64,000 nucleotides of DNA, from contig DMEU01000016.1 in NCBI GenBank assembly GCA_003451585.1, positions 1-64,000 on the forward strand, read 5' to 3'. A model generated the notes under the pieces. The model was not told where the DNA came from. It ran no database searches and saw only the letters and a program-made list of their open reading frames with translations. The position numbers and the translations under genes are program-made. Origin of the DNA: Candidatus Omnitrophota bacterium. Its GTDB lineage: Bacteria; Omnitrophota; Gorgyraeia; Velamenicoccales; Velamenicoccaceae. This document shows positions 42,007-50,830 of the stretch, piece after piece. The stretch's first letter is position 1. Every line of letters begins with the position of its first letter.

Positions 42007-42600
42007 ATGGCTGATAATATTGCTGATGTCGAAGAGCATATTCGCGATATCCAGGAGATCTCTATAGCCATCGATTCCTGGGACGATATCTTTTCCGATT
42101 TCGACCCCAGCCCGCTTGAAAGCCGTATATTATCAGGCGATTTCCTCGCCGAATTGAAAAAAAGGTACAGGGAGACCCAGCGTGGTAACTTTATCGTCAC
42201 TGTCTACGCTCCGTTATTCTTAAAAGACGATACATCGGAACGCCTGGTAATTAAGCGGTTAAAACAGTATTTTAAATTCAGGCACTTGTCTGTCCAGAAA
42301 GAGATCAACGACGCGATAGCCAGGGGCATGCTCTTTGTGGTCTGTGGTGTGGTTTTTTTGAGTTTTTTGACCCTTGGTGCGTATTACAAGATATTCAATA
42401 CCTTGACCCTGGAACTTATAGGGATCATACTTATGCCCTTGGGGTGGTTCGGCATCTGGGAAGGATTTTCCAGGATAATAGAGCCGTTGCCTTTGTCAAA
42501 GCAGGACCTGGAGCTTTTTGGTAAATTCGCGAAGGCGCAATATAAATTCAAATATGCGGGCCAGCCGGCAGCTGAGGTATTTTTAGGCGGAGGGATATAG
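42007..42600 (+). CDS. Hypothetical membrane protein with two helices
   Basis: A 197-aa protein not recognised. Its N-terminal ~105 residues are charged and soluble (acidic, then YRETQRGNF); two hydrophobic helices follow (~110-132 and ~140-160) with a short hairpin, then a 45-residue tail. ATG 42007 (MADNIADVEEHI) is chosen over 41983, which would start in the repeat. The sequence just before it, ATCACCTCCTTA, is not a Shine-Dalgarno but copies the 16S rRNA 3' end. It overlaps the next gene by the stop codon region. Confidence 0.65.
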   Translation: MADNIADVEEHIRDIQEISIAIDSWDDIFSDFDPSPLESRILSGDFLAELKKRYRETQRGNFIVTVYAPLFLKDDTSERLVIKRLKQYFKFRHLSVQKEINDAIARGMLFVVCGVVFLSFLTLGAYYKIFNTLTLELIGIILMPLGWFGIWEGFSRIIEPLPLSKQDLELFGKFAKAQYKFKYAGQPAAEVFLGGGI

Positions 42601-42620
42601 TGTCTGGAGGGGATAGGCAG

Positions 42621-43280
42621 GTGACGGTAAAACGTGCCGCAGCTTCATTGATCGCTTTTTTTTCATTTTTTGCGGCTGTCGTGCCTGCGGATGCCAGGAA
42701 GGCTGACCTCCAGTATTGGCATACTGAGACCGTAAGTTGGAAGGTAGCCGACGATTGGAAGGTCAGTCTTTCCAATGAGTCTTATTTTGATGATGATGCC
42801 AGCCACCGTTATTACCACGAGGGCGATATAGGAGTGTCATATTCAGGATTAGCCAAGTGGTTCGACCTTTCCTTGAATTTTAAACATGTATTGACCGAGA
42901 GCAAGAACAAATGGAGGCGCGAAGAGCGGCCTCACATTAACGGGACTTTTAAGTTCAATATCTGCAAGTTCAGTTTTATTGACAGGAACAGGTTTGAATA
43001 TAAGATAAGGGAGGCCGGGACAGATTTTTGGAAATACAGGAATCTTCTGACCATCAAGTTCCCATGCAAGTTCACCTCCTTGGAGATCCAGCCGTATATA
43101 GCCGATGAGCTCCATGTGGATGAAGTGGTAAGTGAGAACAGGAGTTATGCCGGCTTTACCTTCAAGATAACAAAGGAATTGGGCGCGGATATTTATTATA
43201 TGCAAAAAAGGAACAGGCAGTCCGGCGGCAATTGGATAGGCGCCAATGTCATCGGCACGCGCCTGAAATTGGATTTTTAA
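42621..43280 (+). CDS. Putative outer-membrane barrel protein (DUF2490-like)
   Basis: A 219-aa exported protein. Start at GTG 42621 follows GGAGGGG by ~10 nt; an earlier GTG at 42600 overlaps the previous stop. A signal peptide runs to ~26 (ALA-rich, cleavage near ADA). The mature part alternates aromatic beta-strands (DLQYWHTETVSWKV, YFDDD, HVLTESKN) and ends in LKLDF, the terminal Phe typical of BAM-inserted barrels. DUF2490 is my best guess for family. Ligand unknown. Confidence 0.6.
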   Translation: MTVKRAAASLIAFFSFFAAVVPADARKADLQYWHTETVSWKVADDWKVSLSNESYFDDDASHRYYHEGDIGVSYSGLAKWFDLSLNFKHVLTESKNKWRREERPHINGTFKFNICKFSFIDRNRFEYKIREAGTDFWKYRNLLTIKFPCKFTSLEIQPYIADELHVDEVVSENRSYAGFTFKITKELGADIYYMQKRNRQSGGNWIGANVIGTRLKLDF

Positions 43281-43284
43281 CATT

Positions 43285-44460
43285 ATGTTACCTGACAAAC
43301 ACGGACATTTCGGGATATTTGGCGGCAAGTATATGCCGGAGACATTGATGGGCGCGCTCACGGAGTTAGAGAAGGTGTATCGCTTGGCCTTGCGGGATAA
43401 GGCATTCTTAAAGGAGCTTGATCATTATTTGAAGAATTATGCAGGCAGGCCCACGCCGCTTTACTTTGCGGACAGGTTGAGCCGTGTCTTGGGCAGGGGC
43501 AGGGTATATTTAAAAAGGGAAGACCTGCTTCATACAGGCGCGCATAAAATAAACAATACGCTTGGCCAGGCGCTTATCGCGCTGCGGATGAACAAAAAGA
43601 GGATCGTTGCCGAGACAGGCGCAGGCCAGCATGGCGTAGCTACCGCGACTGTCTGCGCCCTTTTGGGTCTTGATTGTTTTGTATATATGGGGTCAAAGGA
43701 TATCGAAAGGCAGGCGCTCAATGTCTACCGTATGAAGTTGTTGGGCGCGACAGTGGTGCCTGTTACCTGCGGTTCCCAGACCTTAAAAGATGCCATGTCT
43801 GAGGCTATACGTGATTGGGTGACCAACGTGAAGACCACAAACTATATACTCGGTTCTGTTGGCGGCCCGCATCCATACCCGGCAATGGTAAGGGATTTTC
43901 AGTCCTGTATCGGCAAGGAGGCTAAAAGGCAGGCCTTATCTTTTGAAAATAAGCTGCCTGATTACCTTATGGCCTGTGTCGGCGGAGGCAGTAATGCCAT
44001 AGGCCTCTTCTATCCGTTCTTTGCCGATAAGAAGGTAAAGTTTATCGGAGTTGAGGCGGCAGGAGAGGGATTAGACACCGGCCATCATTCAGCCACATTG
44101 GTCAGAGGCAGGACAGGAGTCTTACATGGTTCCAAGAGCAAGCTCCTTCAGGACGAGTCCGGACAGGTAAAAATAGCGCATTCCATCGCGCCCGGCCTGG
44201 ATTATCCCGGCGTAGGCCCTGAACACGCATATTACCAGGCGATAGGCCGCGCTGAATATTTCGCTGTATCCGACAAAGAAGCCCTGGATGGTTTCAATCT
44301 CCTTTCTAAGGTAGAGGGTATCATACCTGCGCTCGAATCAGCGCACGCGATAGCTTATTTAAAGAAATTGGCGCCGCGTTTAAAGAAAAATTCAGTAGTA
44401 ATTGTTTGTTTGTCCGGCCGCGGAGATAAGGATATAAATTCCGTGAAGGACCTATTATAG
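43285..44460 (+). CDS. trpB: Tryptophan synthase beta subunit
   Basis: Condenses indole with serine to tryptophan. It has 391 aa, the TrpB1 type, with PLP lysine in HKINNTLGQ (~87), the ETGAGQHG loop, and a GGGSNAIG phosphate cup. It starts 4 nt after the previous stop with no Shine-Dalgarno. trpA follows after 13 nt. No other trp gene is in the window, so the earlier steps are elsewhere or absent. Confidence 0.97.
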   Translation: MLPDKHGHFGIFGGKYMPETLMGALTELEKVYRLALRDKAFLKELDHYLKNYAGRPTPLYFADRLSRVLGRGRVYLKREDLLHTGAHKINNTLGQALIALRMNKKRIVAETGAGQHGVATATVCALLGLDCFVYMGSKDIERQALNVYRMKLLGATVVPVTCGSQTLKDAMSEAIRDWVTNVKTTNYILGSVGGPHPYPAMVRDFQSCIGKEAKRQALSFENKLPDYLMACVGGGSNAIGLFYPFFADKKVKFIGVEAAGEGLDTGHHSATLVRGRTGVLHGSKSKLLQDESGQVKIAHSIAPGLDYPGVGPEHAYYQAIGRAEYFAVSDKEALDGFNLLSKVEGIIPALESAHAIAYLKKLAPRLKKNSVVIVCLSGRGDKDINSVKDLL

Positions 44461-44473
44461 AAGTTTAATTTAT

Positions 44474-45262
44474 ATGAACAGGATAGACTCTAAATTCAAA
44501 GAATTAAGGGCAGCCGGCAAGAAGGCGTTCATGCCTTTTTTGACCGCCGGTTATCCCAGCCTTCCTATGACCGGAAAGCTCATCCTGGAATTTGAAAAAA
44601 GAGGCGCGGATGTCATCGAATTAGGCATCCCTTTTTCCGACCCTATAGCCGACGGCCCTGTAATACAGCAGTCGTCTTACGAGGCCATAAAGAATGGTAC
44701 GACGCTTAAGAAGGTGTTCGGATTGGTCCGGCGCCTGCGCGAGGAGACCCAGATACCCCTGGCCGCCATGACTTATTTTAATTTGATCTTAAACTATGGC
44801 CCAACGCGTTTCATCAAAGATGCGTTAGCAGCTGGTTTTGACGGTGTTATCATACCCGACCTGCCTCCGGAAGAAGAGGGGGAGTTCTCAAAAGAGGCCC
44901 GTAAGAAGGGCCTCAAGGTCATCTTATTTATGGCCCCCACCACGTCTCGTGAGCGCGCCGGATTTATAGCCCGCCGCGCGGAAGGGTTCATTTATTTTGT
45001 GTCGTTGACCGGTGTTACCGGGGCACGAAGAGAGCTGCCTAGAGAGTTAGGCTTTCAGTTGCGTGCCGCAAAAAAGGCCGCAGGCGATATAGCCGTTTGC
45101 GCCGGGTTCGGCGTATCAACACCGCAACAGGTAAAGGCCATATCCGCATTTTGTGACGGTGTTATAGTCGGCAGTGCTATCGTTAAAAAGATATCGGAGA
45201 GTATCGATGCCTCTGATCCGGTCAAGGCCGTCGGTGATTTCATGGCAAGGCTGAAAGGATAG
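44474..45262 (+). CDS. trpA: Tryptophan synthase alpha subunit
   Basis: Cleaves indole-3-glycerol phosphate to feed indole to TrpB. The 262-aa TIM barrel shows FMPFLTAGYP, ELGIPFSDPIADGPVIQ (catalytic Glu and Asp of the family), a GVIIPDLPPEE segment and phosphate-binding GFGVS. Pairs with trpB upstream; the M16 peptidase starts 1 nt after its stop. Confidence 0.97.
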   Translation: MNRIDSKFKELRAAGKKAFMPFLTAGYPSLPMTGKLILEFEKRGADVIELGIPFSDPIADGPVIQQSSYEAIKNGTTLKKVFGLVRRLREETQIPLAAMTYFNLILNYGPTRFIKDALAAGFDGVIIPDLPPEEEGEFSKEARKKGLKVILFMAPTTSRERAGFIARRAEGFIYFVSLTGVTGARRELPRELGFQLRAAKKAAGDIAVCAGFGVSTPQQVKAISAFCDGVIVGSAIVKKISESIDASDPVKAVGDFMARLKG

Positions 45263-45263
45263 T

Positions 45264-46535
45264 ATGTACAGGATACGGGAATACAAGAACGGCGCTCGGC
45301 TTATCTATAAGAAGATGCCTGGGGTATCTTCTGTCTCTTTGGGCATATGGTTTGACACAGGCTCAAGGAATGAAGGGCCGTCGATCAATGGTATCAGCCA
45401 TTTTCTCGAACACCTTGTCTTCAAGGGCTCTAAAAAATACTCAAGCGATAAGATCAAGGAGTCCATCGAGGGTGTCGGAGGGTCTTTGAATGCCTTTACC
45501 TCAGAAGAGAATACGTGTTATTATGCCAAATTTTTAGGCAAGCATTTTAAGAAGGTCTTCGGTGTGCTCTCCGATATGTCCTTAAGGCCTCTTTTGAAGA
45601 GCTCGGATATAGAAAAGGAGAGGACGGTTATAATAGAGGAGATCAAGATGTACAAAGATCTTCCTCAATACCAGGTGAGCGAACTTTTTGATGAGCTCTT
45701 ATGGCCTGGGCACCCTCTGGGCAGGAATATAGCCGGTTCTGTCGCATCCGTCGCAGGCATCACTCCAGGGCAGATCAGGGAATACCACGATCTCTGGTAT
45801 GGCCCGTCTAACTTAGTCATCTCGTGTTCCGGGGATATTGATGAAGGTGCGGTTGAGCTCGCCGTGGAAAAGGTATTCGCGAAATTAAAAACCGGAGACA
45901 GCAGTCCCATCATACCTTTTGCGGCATCGGATGCGGGCCCAAAGATCAAATTGCTCCATAAGCCGATACAGCAGACACATATAAATCTTGGTTTTCCGGC
46001 ATTAAAACGTTCGGATAAGGACAGGTTTGCTTTGGGGCTTATGCACGTCATATTCGGCGGCAATATGTCCAGCAGGCTGTTCAATGAGATCAGGGAGAAG
46101 AAGGGGCTGGCGTATGAAATAGCCTCGCACATAAAAAAGCTTAAAGATACCGGCGTATTTTTTGTCCATGCCGGTATAGATAACAAGAATCTTGTGGAGG
46201 CGTCCGGTGTCATATTCGGTGAATTAGAAAAAATAAGGTCAGAGAAGGTGTCCCCGCAGGAGTTAAGGCGCGCGAAGGATTTTTATATCGCTCAGACAGA
46301 GATGGCGCTGGATGATTCGATGGAGCATATGCTGTGGATGGGTGAGGCTATGACGAACCTGGGGTATTTGCAGACAAAGGAAGAGATGCGCGCACACATA
46401 GAACGCGTATCGGCCGCTGATATCCTCCGCCTGGCAAGCCAGATAATAAATTGGAAGAAGCTCCATTTTGCCGCAGTAGGGCCTCAAAGCACGTCTTACG
46501 AGGATAAGATCAAAGAAATGGTGGGCGCTTTTTAG
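45264..46535 (+). CDS. M16 family zinc metallopeptidase
   Basis: A 423-aa peptidase of the processing-peptidase/PqqL group. The inverted zinc motif HxxEH appears as HFLEH (~47-51) in GISHFLEHLVFKGS, with the distal Glu in EENTCYYAKF. It is a single ~45 kDa M16B-type chain, so it probably works as a homodimer or with a partner. AAAGGA precedes the ATG. Often found near pnp/rpsO in other genomes, but here it follows trpA. Confidence 0.92.
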   Translation: MYRIREYKNGARLIYKKMPGVSSVSLGIWFDTGSRNEGPSINGISHFLEHLVFKGSKKYSSDKIKESIEGVGGSLNAFTSEENTCYYAKFLGKHFKKVFGVLSDMSLRPLLKSSDIEKERTVIIEEIKMYKDLPQYQVSELFDELLWPGHPLGRNIAGSVASVAGITPGQIREYHDLWYGPSNLVISCSGDIDEGAVELAVEKVFAKLKTGDSSPIIPFAASDAGPKIKLLHKPIQQTHINLGFPALKRSDKDRFALGLMHVIFGGNMSSRLFNEIREKKGLAYEIASHIKKLKDTGVFFVHAGIDNKNLVEASGVIFGELEKIRSEKVSPQELRRAKDFYIAQTEMALDDSMEHMLWMGEAMTNLGYLQTKEEMRAHIERVSAADILRLASQIINWKKLHFAAVGPQSTSYEDKIKEMVGAF

Positions 46536-46544
46536 TTGTAAGTA

Positions 46545-46573
46545 TTGACATGGCTGTAAAGTTGTGGTAAAAA
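46545..46573 (+). promoter_or_regulatory. Promoter before the zinc-ribbon microprotein and rsfS
   Basis: TTGACA (46545-46550), a 17-bp spacer, then TAAAAA (46568-46573) with an extended TGG just upstream. It precedes the zinc-ribbon gene at 46613 and may drive rsfS-argS-recJ. Confidence 0.55.
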
Positions 46574-46612
46574 ATAAACAGGTATCTTACATAATTAGTT
46601 AAAGGAGGAAAC

Positions 46613-46756
46613 ATGGAAGGTTATTGCGTAAAGTGCAAAGCGAAGAAAGAAATGAAGGATTCCAAAGAGCAGATCTTAAAGAACGGCCGCAGAGCCGCAA
46701 AGGGCAAATGTGAGACTTGCGGCACATCGATGTTCAAGATCCTAGGGTCGAAGTAA
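46613..46756 (+). CDS. DUF5679-type zinc-ribbon microprotein
   Basis: A 47-aa basic protein with CVKC and CETC knuckles (C5/C8 and C33/C36), a zinc ribbon as in DUF5679 proteins. AAAGGAGG lies ~3 nt before the ATG. Role unknown; such proteins are often encoded near translation genes, and here rsfS and argS follow. The stop is 13 nt before the apparent rsfS start. Confidence 0.8.
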   Translation: MEGYCVKCKAKKEMKDSKEQILKNGRRAAKGKCETCGTSMFKILGSK

Positions 46757-46769
46757 AAGGGAGGTAAAA

Positions 46770-47168
46770 ATAGAGACAAAGAAAAAAGCTCTCTTAGCGG
46801 CAAAACTCGCTCTTGAGAGAAAAGCAGAGGATATCAGCGTCTTAGATATGCGCAAAGTCGCCAACTTCTGCGATTACTTTGTCATCTGCAGCGCTGCCTC
46901 GCAAAGGCGGGGCCAGGCTATCGCAGAACTCATAGATGAGACATTCGATCAGCACGGCCTAGTGCTGAGGTCTGTACAGGGCAAGAGGGAAGGCATGTGG
47001 ATACTATTGGATTATTCCGATATTGTTATCCACATTTTTTTTAAGGATGTCCGCGACTACTATGCCTTAGACAGGCTATGGGCGGACGCAAAGCGAATTC
47101 ATGTACCAAAAGATAGAACTCCAACTACGGTCACTGCTGGTAAAGGCCACGGAAAGTTATCTGGCTGA
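46770..47168 (+). CDS. rsfS: Ribosomal silencing factor RsfS
   Basis: Binds ribosomal protein uL14 to block subunit joining when nutrients fall. The conserved N-terminus (KKALLAAKLALERKAEDISV) lies upstream of the first ATG (46848), in frame and open back to a TAG at 46743. The only start-like codon with a good ribosome binding site is ATA at 46770, 5-6 nt after GGGAGG. With it the protein is 132 aa; the ATG at 46848 would give 106 aa and cut a conserved helix. NFCDYFVICSA and the YYALDRLWADAK tail are typical. The 3' end overlaps argS by 68 nt, adding ~19 non-family residues. ATA could also be a sequencing error. Confidence 0.85.
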   Translation: METKKKALLAAKLALERKAEDISVLDMRKVANFCDYFVICSAASQRRGQAIAELIDETFDQHGLVLRSVQGKREGMWILLDYSDIVIHIFFKDVRDYYALDRLWADAKRIHVPKDRTPTTVTAGKGHGKLSG

Positions 47169-48804
47169 TCTTCCCGCCTCCTCTGGCTATACAAAAGACA
47201 CTCTCGCCGATATTTTGATCATCGATATCCCGAAAGAAAAAGAGTTCGGGCATCTTGCCACCAGTGTGGCTTTCAGGCTGGCAGGCATTGTGCGCAAGAA
47301 CCCGAAAGATGTTGCCGCCGGCATCGCCGCAAAGCTTGATGCCGATAGCCGGTCCGACAGCGCCTCTCCTGTAAAAAGCGTCGAGGTCAAAGGCGCAGGT
47401 TTTATCAACATATTTTTAAAAGATGATTGCTTCTTTGCGCTTCTGCGTTCGGTCAATAGCCGGCCGGAAGAATTCGGCGCTTTTGATATCGGGCGCTCCA
47501 GGCGCGTCCTGCTTGAGTTCGTAAGCGCTAATCCAACCGGCCCGTTGTCTGTGGCGCATGCCCGCCAGGCAGCTGTGGGCGATGCGTTGGCCAATATCCT
47601 CATCCATGCCGGTTACAGCGTGACAAAAGAATATTATTTAAACGACGAGGGTAATCAGATCAATATCCTTGGCCGTTCCATCCGTCTGCGTTATCGCGAG
47701 CTTTCCGGGGAAAAAGTGGATTTTCCGGAAGACCATTACCAGGGAGACTATATCGTAGGCCTGGCAAGGGAGTTATACGATGACCAGGCAACACGCTCGA
47801 AGATATCCGGATTGGGGCCGGAAGAGACAGAATGGTTTTTTTTGGAATTCGGCGTAGCCAAGATCTTAAAGATAATCCAGGACGAGTTGGCTGATTTCGG
47901 CGTATTTTTTGATGAGTGGTACAGCCAAAGAGCTTTAGGCAAGTCGGGCAAGATAGAAGAAGCCCTGGGGTATTTGGGAAAAGAGGGTTATATCTATGAA
48001 AGCGACGGAGCTGTGTGGTTCAAGTCAACGGCGTTCGGGGATGATAAGGACAGGGTCGTGCGTAAGAGCGATGGAAGCTATACTTATCTGGCGCCTGATA
48101 TAGCCTATCACAGGGATAAGTTCGATCGAGGGTATGAGAAGGTGATAAATATCTGGGGCCCGGACCATCACGGCTATATTCCACGCATGAGGGCAGCTGT
48201 GCAGGCGCTTGGCAAAGATAAAGATGCTTTATCGGTCATAATAGTCCAGCTTGCTACATTGTTTAAGGGCGGTCAGCCAGTCCCTATGTCTACGCGCAAA
48301 GGCCAGTATGTAACGCTCCGTGAAGTCTTGACCGAGGTCGGCCGTGATGCCTCGCGGTTCTTTTTCCTTATGCGCAAGACAGACAGTCATCTTGATTTTG
48401 ACTTGGAGTTGGCCAAGAAGCAGACTTCTGAAAATCCTGTCTACTATATCCAATATGCGCATGCCCGTATCGCCGGCATCCTGGCCGGGGCGGGTATCTC
48501 CGGGGCTGATATTGAGGGCGCTGACCTTTCGCTTTTGAAAGAAAATGAAGAAAAAGACCTGATGAAGGCGATATTTGAATTCGGTTATTGTATTGAGCTT
48601 TGCGCAAAGCAGCTCGATCCATATGCCCTTACGATCTATCTCCAATCGCTTGCCGGAGCTTTTCACCGCTTCTATGATAACCACAAAGTCCTGACCTCCG
48701 ATACCGGCCTGACAAAAGCAAGGCTTTTTTTGATCCGGGCCGTAAAGATCGCCCTTTCAAACGGCCTGGCCATATTGGGCGTCTCCTCGCCAGAGCGGAT
48801 GTAA
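47101..48804 (+). CDS. argS: Arginyl-tRNA synthetase
   Basis: Class I synthetase, 567 aa. The N-terminal tRNA-D-loop domain (~1-110) is followed by the HIGH-type ANPTGPLSVAHARQ (~144-157); the KMSKS loop is replaced by MSTRKGQYVTL, as usual for ArgRS. A C-terminal DALR anticodon domain runs from ~440. The start at 47101 lies 68 nt inside rsfS. The stop overlaps the recJ start (TAATG). Confidence 0.97.
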   Translation: MYQKIELQLRSLLVKATESYLADLPASSGYTKDTLADILIIDIPKEKEFGHLATSVAFRLAGIVRKNPKDVAAGIAAKLDADSRSDSASPVKSVEVKGAGFINIFLKDDCFFALLRSVNSRPEEFGAFDIGRSRRVLLEFVSANPTGPLSVAHARQAAVGDALANILIHAGYSVTKEYYLNDEGNQINILGRSIRLRYRELSGEKVDFPEDHYQGDYIVGLARELYDDQATRSKISGLGPEETEWFFLEFGVAKILKIIQDELADFGVFFDEWYSQRALGKSGKIEEALGYLGKEGYIYESDGAVWFKSTAFGDDKDRVVRKSDGSYTYLAPDIAYHRDKFDRGYEKVINIWGPDHHGYIPRMRAAVQALGKDKDALSVIIVQLATLFKGGQPVPMSTRKGQYVTLREVLTEVGRDASRFFFLMRKTDSHLDFDLELAKKQTSENPVYYIQYAHARIAGILAGAGISGADIEGADLSLLKENEEKDLMKAIFEFGYCIELCAKQLDPYALTIYLQSLAGAFHRFYDNHKVLTSDTGLTKARLFLIRAVKIALSNGLAILGVSSPERM

Positions 48805-50492
48805 TGCAAAAAACCTGGAAACCAATAGAACCAGATATCCATTTGAAGAACAGGCTGTCCGCTGAGTTGGGCACCAGCAGCCTTTTCGCGCAGCTTCTTA
48901 TCAGCCGCGGCATAACGGATAAAGAGGGCGCATTAGTGTTCTTGAGGTCCGAACTTTCCGACCTGCACGATCCATATTTGATGTGCGGCATGGCTGAGGC
49001 GGCAGCGCGCATCAAGAAGGCGGTCAAAGATAAAGAACCTATTTTTATAGCCACCGATTTCGACGTAGACGGAGTAACGTCGTGTGCCATCCTTGAGACC
49101 GGATTAATCCGTATGGGAGCCCGTATCGAGCATTATCTGCCGCATCGCGTAAAAGATGGTTATGGCTTAAACCGGGAGGCTGTGGCAAGGGCTATTGAAT
49201 TTGGCGCAAAGGTATTTATCTCTCTTGATTGCGGCATCACGGCGCACCGCGAGGTCTTGAGCCTTAAAGAGGCCGGGATCGATTGCATAATAGTCGACCA
49301 TCATGAGCCGCCGAAAGACGGCTTGCCTGAGGCACTTGCTATTTTGGACCCTAAGCGGCCTGATTGCACCTATCCTTTCAGCGACCTGGCCAGCGCCGGC
49401 CTGGCATACAAGCTCATCCAGGCATTAGGTGCGGAGGACGCCAGTAAATACCTGGACCTGGTAGCATTGGGTACAGTGGCGGATGTAGCGCCTTTGAAGG
49501 GCGAGAACAGGATCTTTGTCAAGCATGGGTTGGATGCCTTGAACAGGACCGAAAGGCACGGTTTACAGTCTTTGATGGAGTCGGCCGGAATAAAAAGCAA
49601 GAAGATATCCACGCACTCCATAAGTTTTATTTTGGCTCCCAGGCTTAATGCCAGCGGCCGCATTGATTCCGCGAATACCTCGCTTGACCTGCTCTTGAGC
49701 GAAGATCCCAAGGAGGCGGCCGTCCTGGCGCGGTCTTTGAATGAAAACAACAGGGCGCGGCAGAAGATAGAGGAGCGGGTGATGTCCGAGGCTGTGGAGA
49801 TGATAGATAAAGAAGTGAATTTCAAGGACGACTTTATCATTGTCCTTTCAAGGGAAGATTGGCATCCAGGCGTATTGGGGATAGTCGCTTCTAAGATAGC
49901 GGACCGTTATTATAGGCCGGCCGTCGTAGTGTCGTTCCAGGATGATGTGGGCCGCGGCTCTGCCCGTTCAGTGCGGAATTTTCATATTTATGAGGCCTTG
50001 GCGCGGTGTGAATCTTTTTTGAAAGAGTTTGGCGGCCATAAATACGCTGCAGGATTGACCATCGAACGCAAGAATATTGATAAGTTCAGACAGGCGCTTA
50101 ATGATGTGGCGCGCGAAAACTTCAAGCACGGCCTGCTGTCCCCTGTGCTGGATATTGATGCGGCCATACCGTTCTCGCTTATTAACGAAGACCTGCTCTC
50201 GTCGATCGACGCCTTAAGCCCTTTCGGGGAGGCTAACCGCAGGCCTGTTTTTGTCTCGAAAAACCTTGTCGTTAGATCAAAACCAGTGCTGGCAGGCAGG
50301 AATTCTTTGAAGTTTTGGGTTAGTGACGGAGAATTTACCTTTGAGGCTATCGGGTTCGGTATGGCGGATTTCTTTGGCCTGGTAAGCAGTTCTTCCAAGG
50401 TGGACTTGGCTTATTGTCTGGGCTGGGATGAGTGGAATCACCACAACGCCATACAATTAGAGATCAAGGATATTAAAGCAACGGAGCTTTAG
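48804..50492 (+). CDS. recJ: Single-stranded DNA exonuclease RecJ
   Basis: 5'-3' ssDNA exonuclease in repair and recombination. The 562-aa DHH-DHHA1 protein has the Asp motifs TDFDVDGVTS (~75-84) and VDHHEPP (~157), the DHHA1 motif GGHKYAAG, and a C-terminal OB domain with WDEWNHHNAIQLEIKD. It is coupled to argS and converges on rpmB with a 4-nt overlap of stops. Confidence 0.95.
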   Translation: MQKTWKPIEPDIHLKNRLSAELGTSSLFAQLLISRGITDKEGALVFLRSELSDLHDPYLMCGMAEAAARIKKAVKDKEPIFIATDFDVDGVTSCAILETGLIRMGARIEHYLPHRVKDGYGLNREAVARAIEFGAKVFISLDCGITAHREVLSLKEAGIDCIIVDHHEPPKDGLPEALAILDPKRPDCTYPFSDLASAGLAYKLIQALGAEDASKYLDLVALGTVADVAPLKGENRIFVKHGLDALNRTERHGLQSLMESAGIKSKKISTHSISFILAPRLNASGRIDSANTSLDLLLSEDPKEAAVLARSLNENNRARQKIEERVMSEAVEMIDKEVNFKDDFIIVLSREDWHPGVLGIVASKIADRYYRPAVVVSFQDDVGRGSARSVRNFHIYEALARCESFLKEFGGHKYAAGLTIERKNIDKFRQALNDVARENFKHGLLSPVLDIDAAIPFSLINEDLLSSIDALSPFGEANRRPVFVSKNLVVRSKPVLAGRNSLKFWVSDGEFTFEAIGFGMADFFGLVSSSSKVDLAYCLGWDEWNHHNAIQLEIKDIKATEL

Positions 50493-50719
50493 GCCTTCTT
50501 GACTTTTCCAGCCTTAAGGCATTTGGTGCAGACATAGGAGGCTCTAACCGTGCCATTGCCCGTCACAATACGCAGTTTTTGGATGTTCGGCTTGAAGGTA
50601 CGTTTTGAGCGTCCGGTGATCTTCCGGCCGGCACCGCCCTTTATCCTCGCCATACCACGCCTGGCTATATGGCCGCCCATGGACATGTGTTTTTCGCAGA
50701 TAATGCAGACTTTTGACAT
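50489..50719 (-). CDS. rpmB: 50S ribosomal protein L28, zinc-binding form
   Basis: A 76-aa r-protein of the large subunit. CIIC (C5-C8) and CTKC at the C-terminus give the four-cysteine, zinc-containing form; RSKRTFKPNIQKLRI is conserved. GAGGAAAAC precedes the ATG on the - strand and a strong promoter lies upstream. Converges on recJ. Confidence 0.95.
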   Translation of the reverse strand: MSKVCIICEKHMSMGGHIARRGMARIKGGAGRKITGRSKRTFKPNIQKLRIVTGNGTVRASYVCTKCLKAGKVKKA

Positions 50720-50768
50720 GTTTTCCTCTTTCAGGTCTTATTAAAAGTATCTATTTTTTGATTATCAA

Positions 50769-50828
50769 ATTATACTTGAGAGAAGTTTTTTGTCAAGCAG
50801 TTTGACAATTTATAATCAAAGGTATAAG
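50769..50828. promoter_or_regulatory. Divergent promoters of rpmB (-) and the GGQ protein (+)
   Basis: On -, TTGACA (50796-50791), 16 bp, TATAAT (50774-50769) for rpmB. On +, TTGACA (50802-50807), 15 bp, TATAAG (50823-50828), with the next gene at 50831-50837, so nearly leaderless. The -35s form TTGTCAAGCAGTTTGACAA (50790-50808), the same TGTCAA-N5-TTGACA inverted repeat as at 35924-35940. Confidence 0.65.
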
Positions 50829-50830
50829 TT

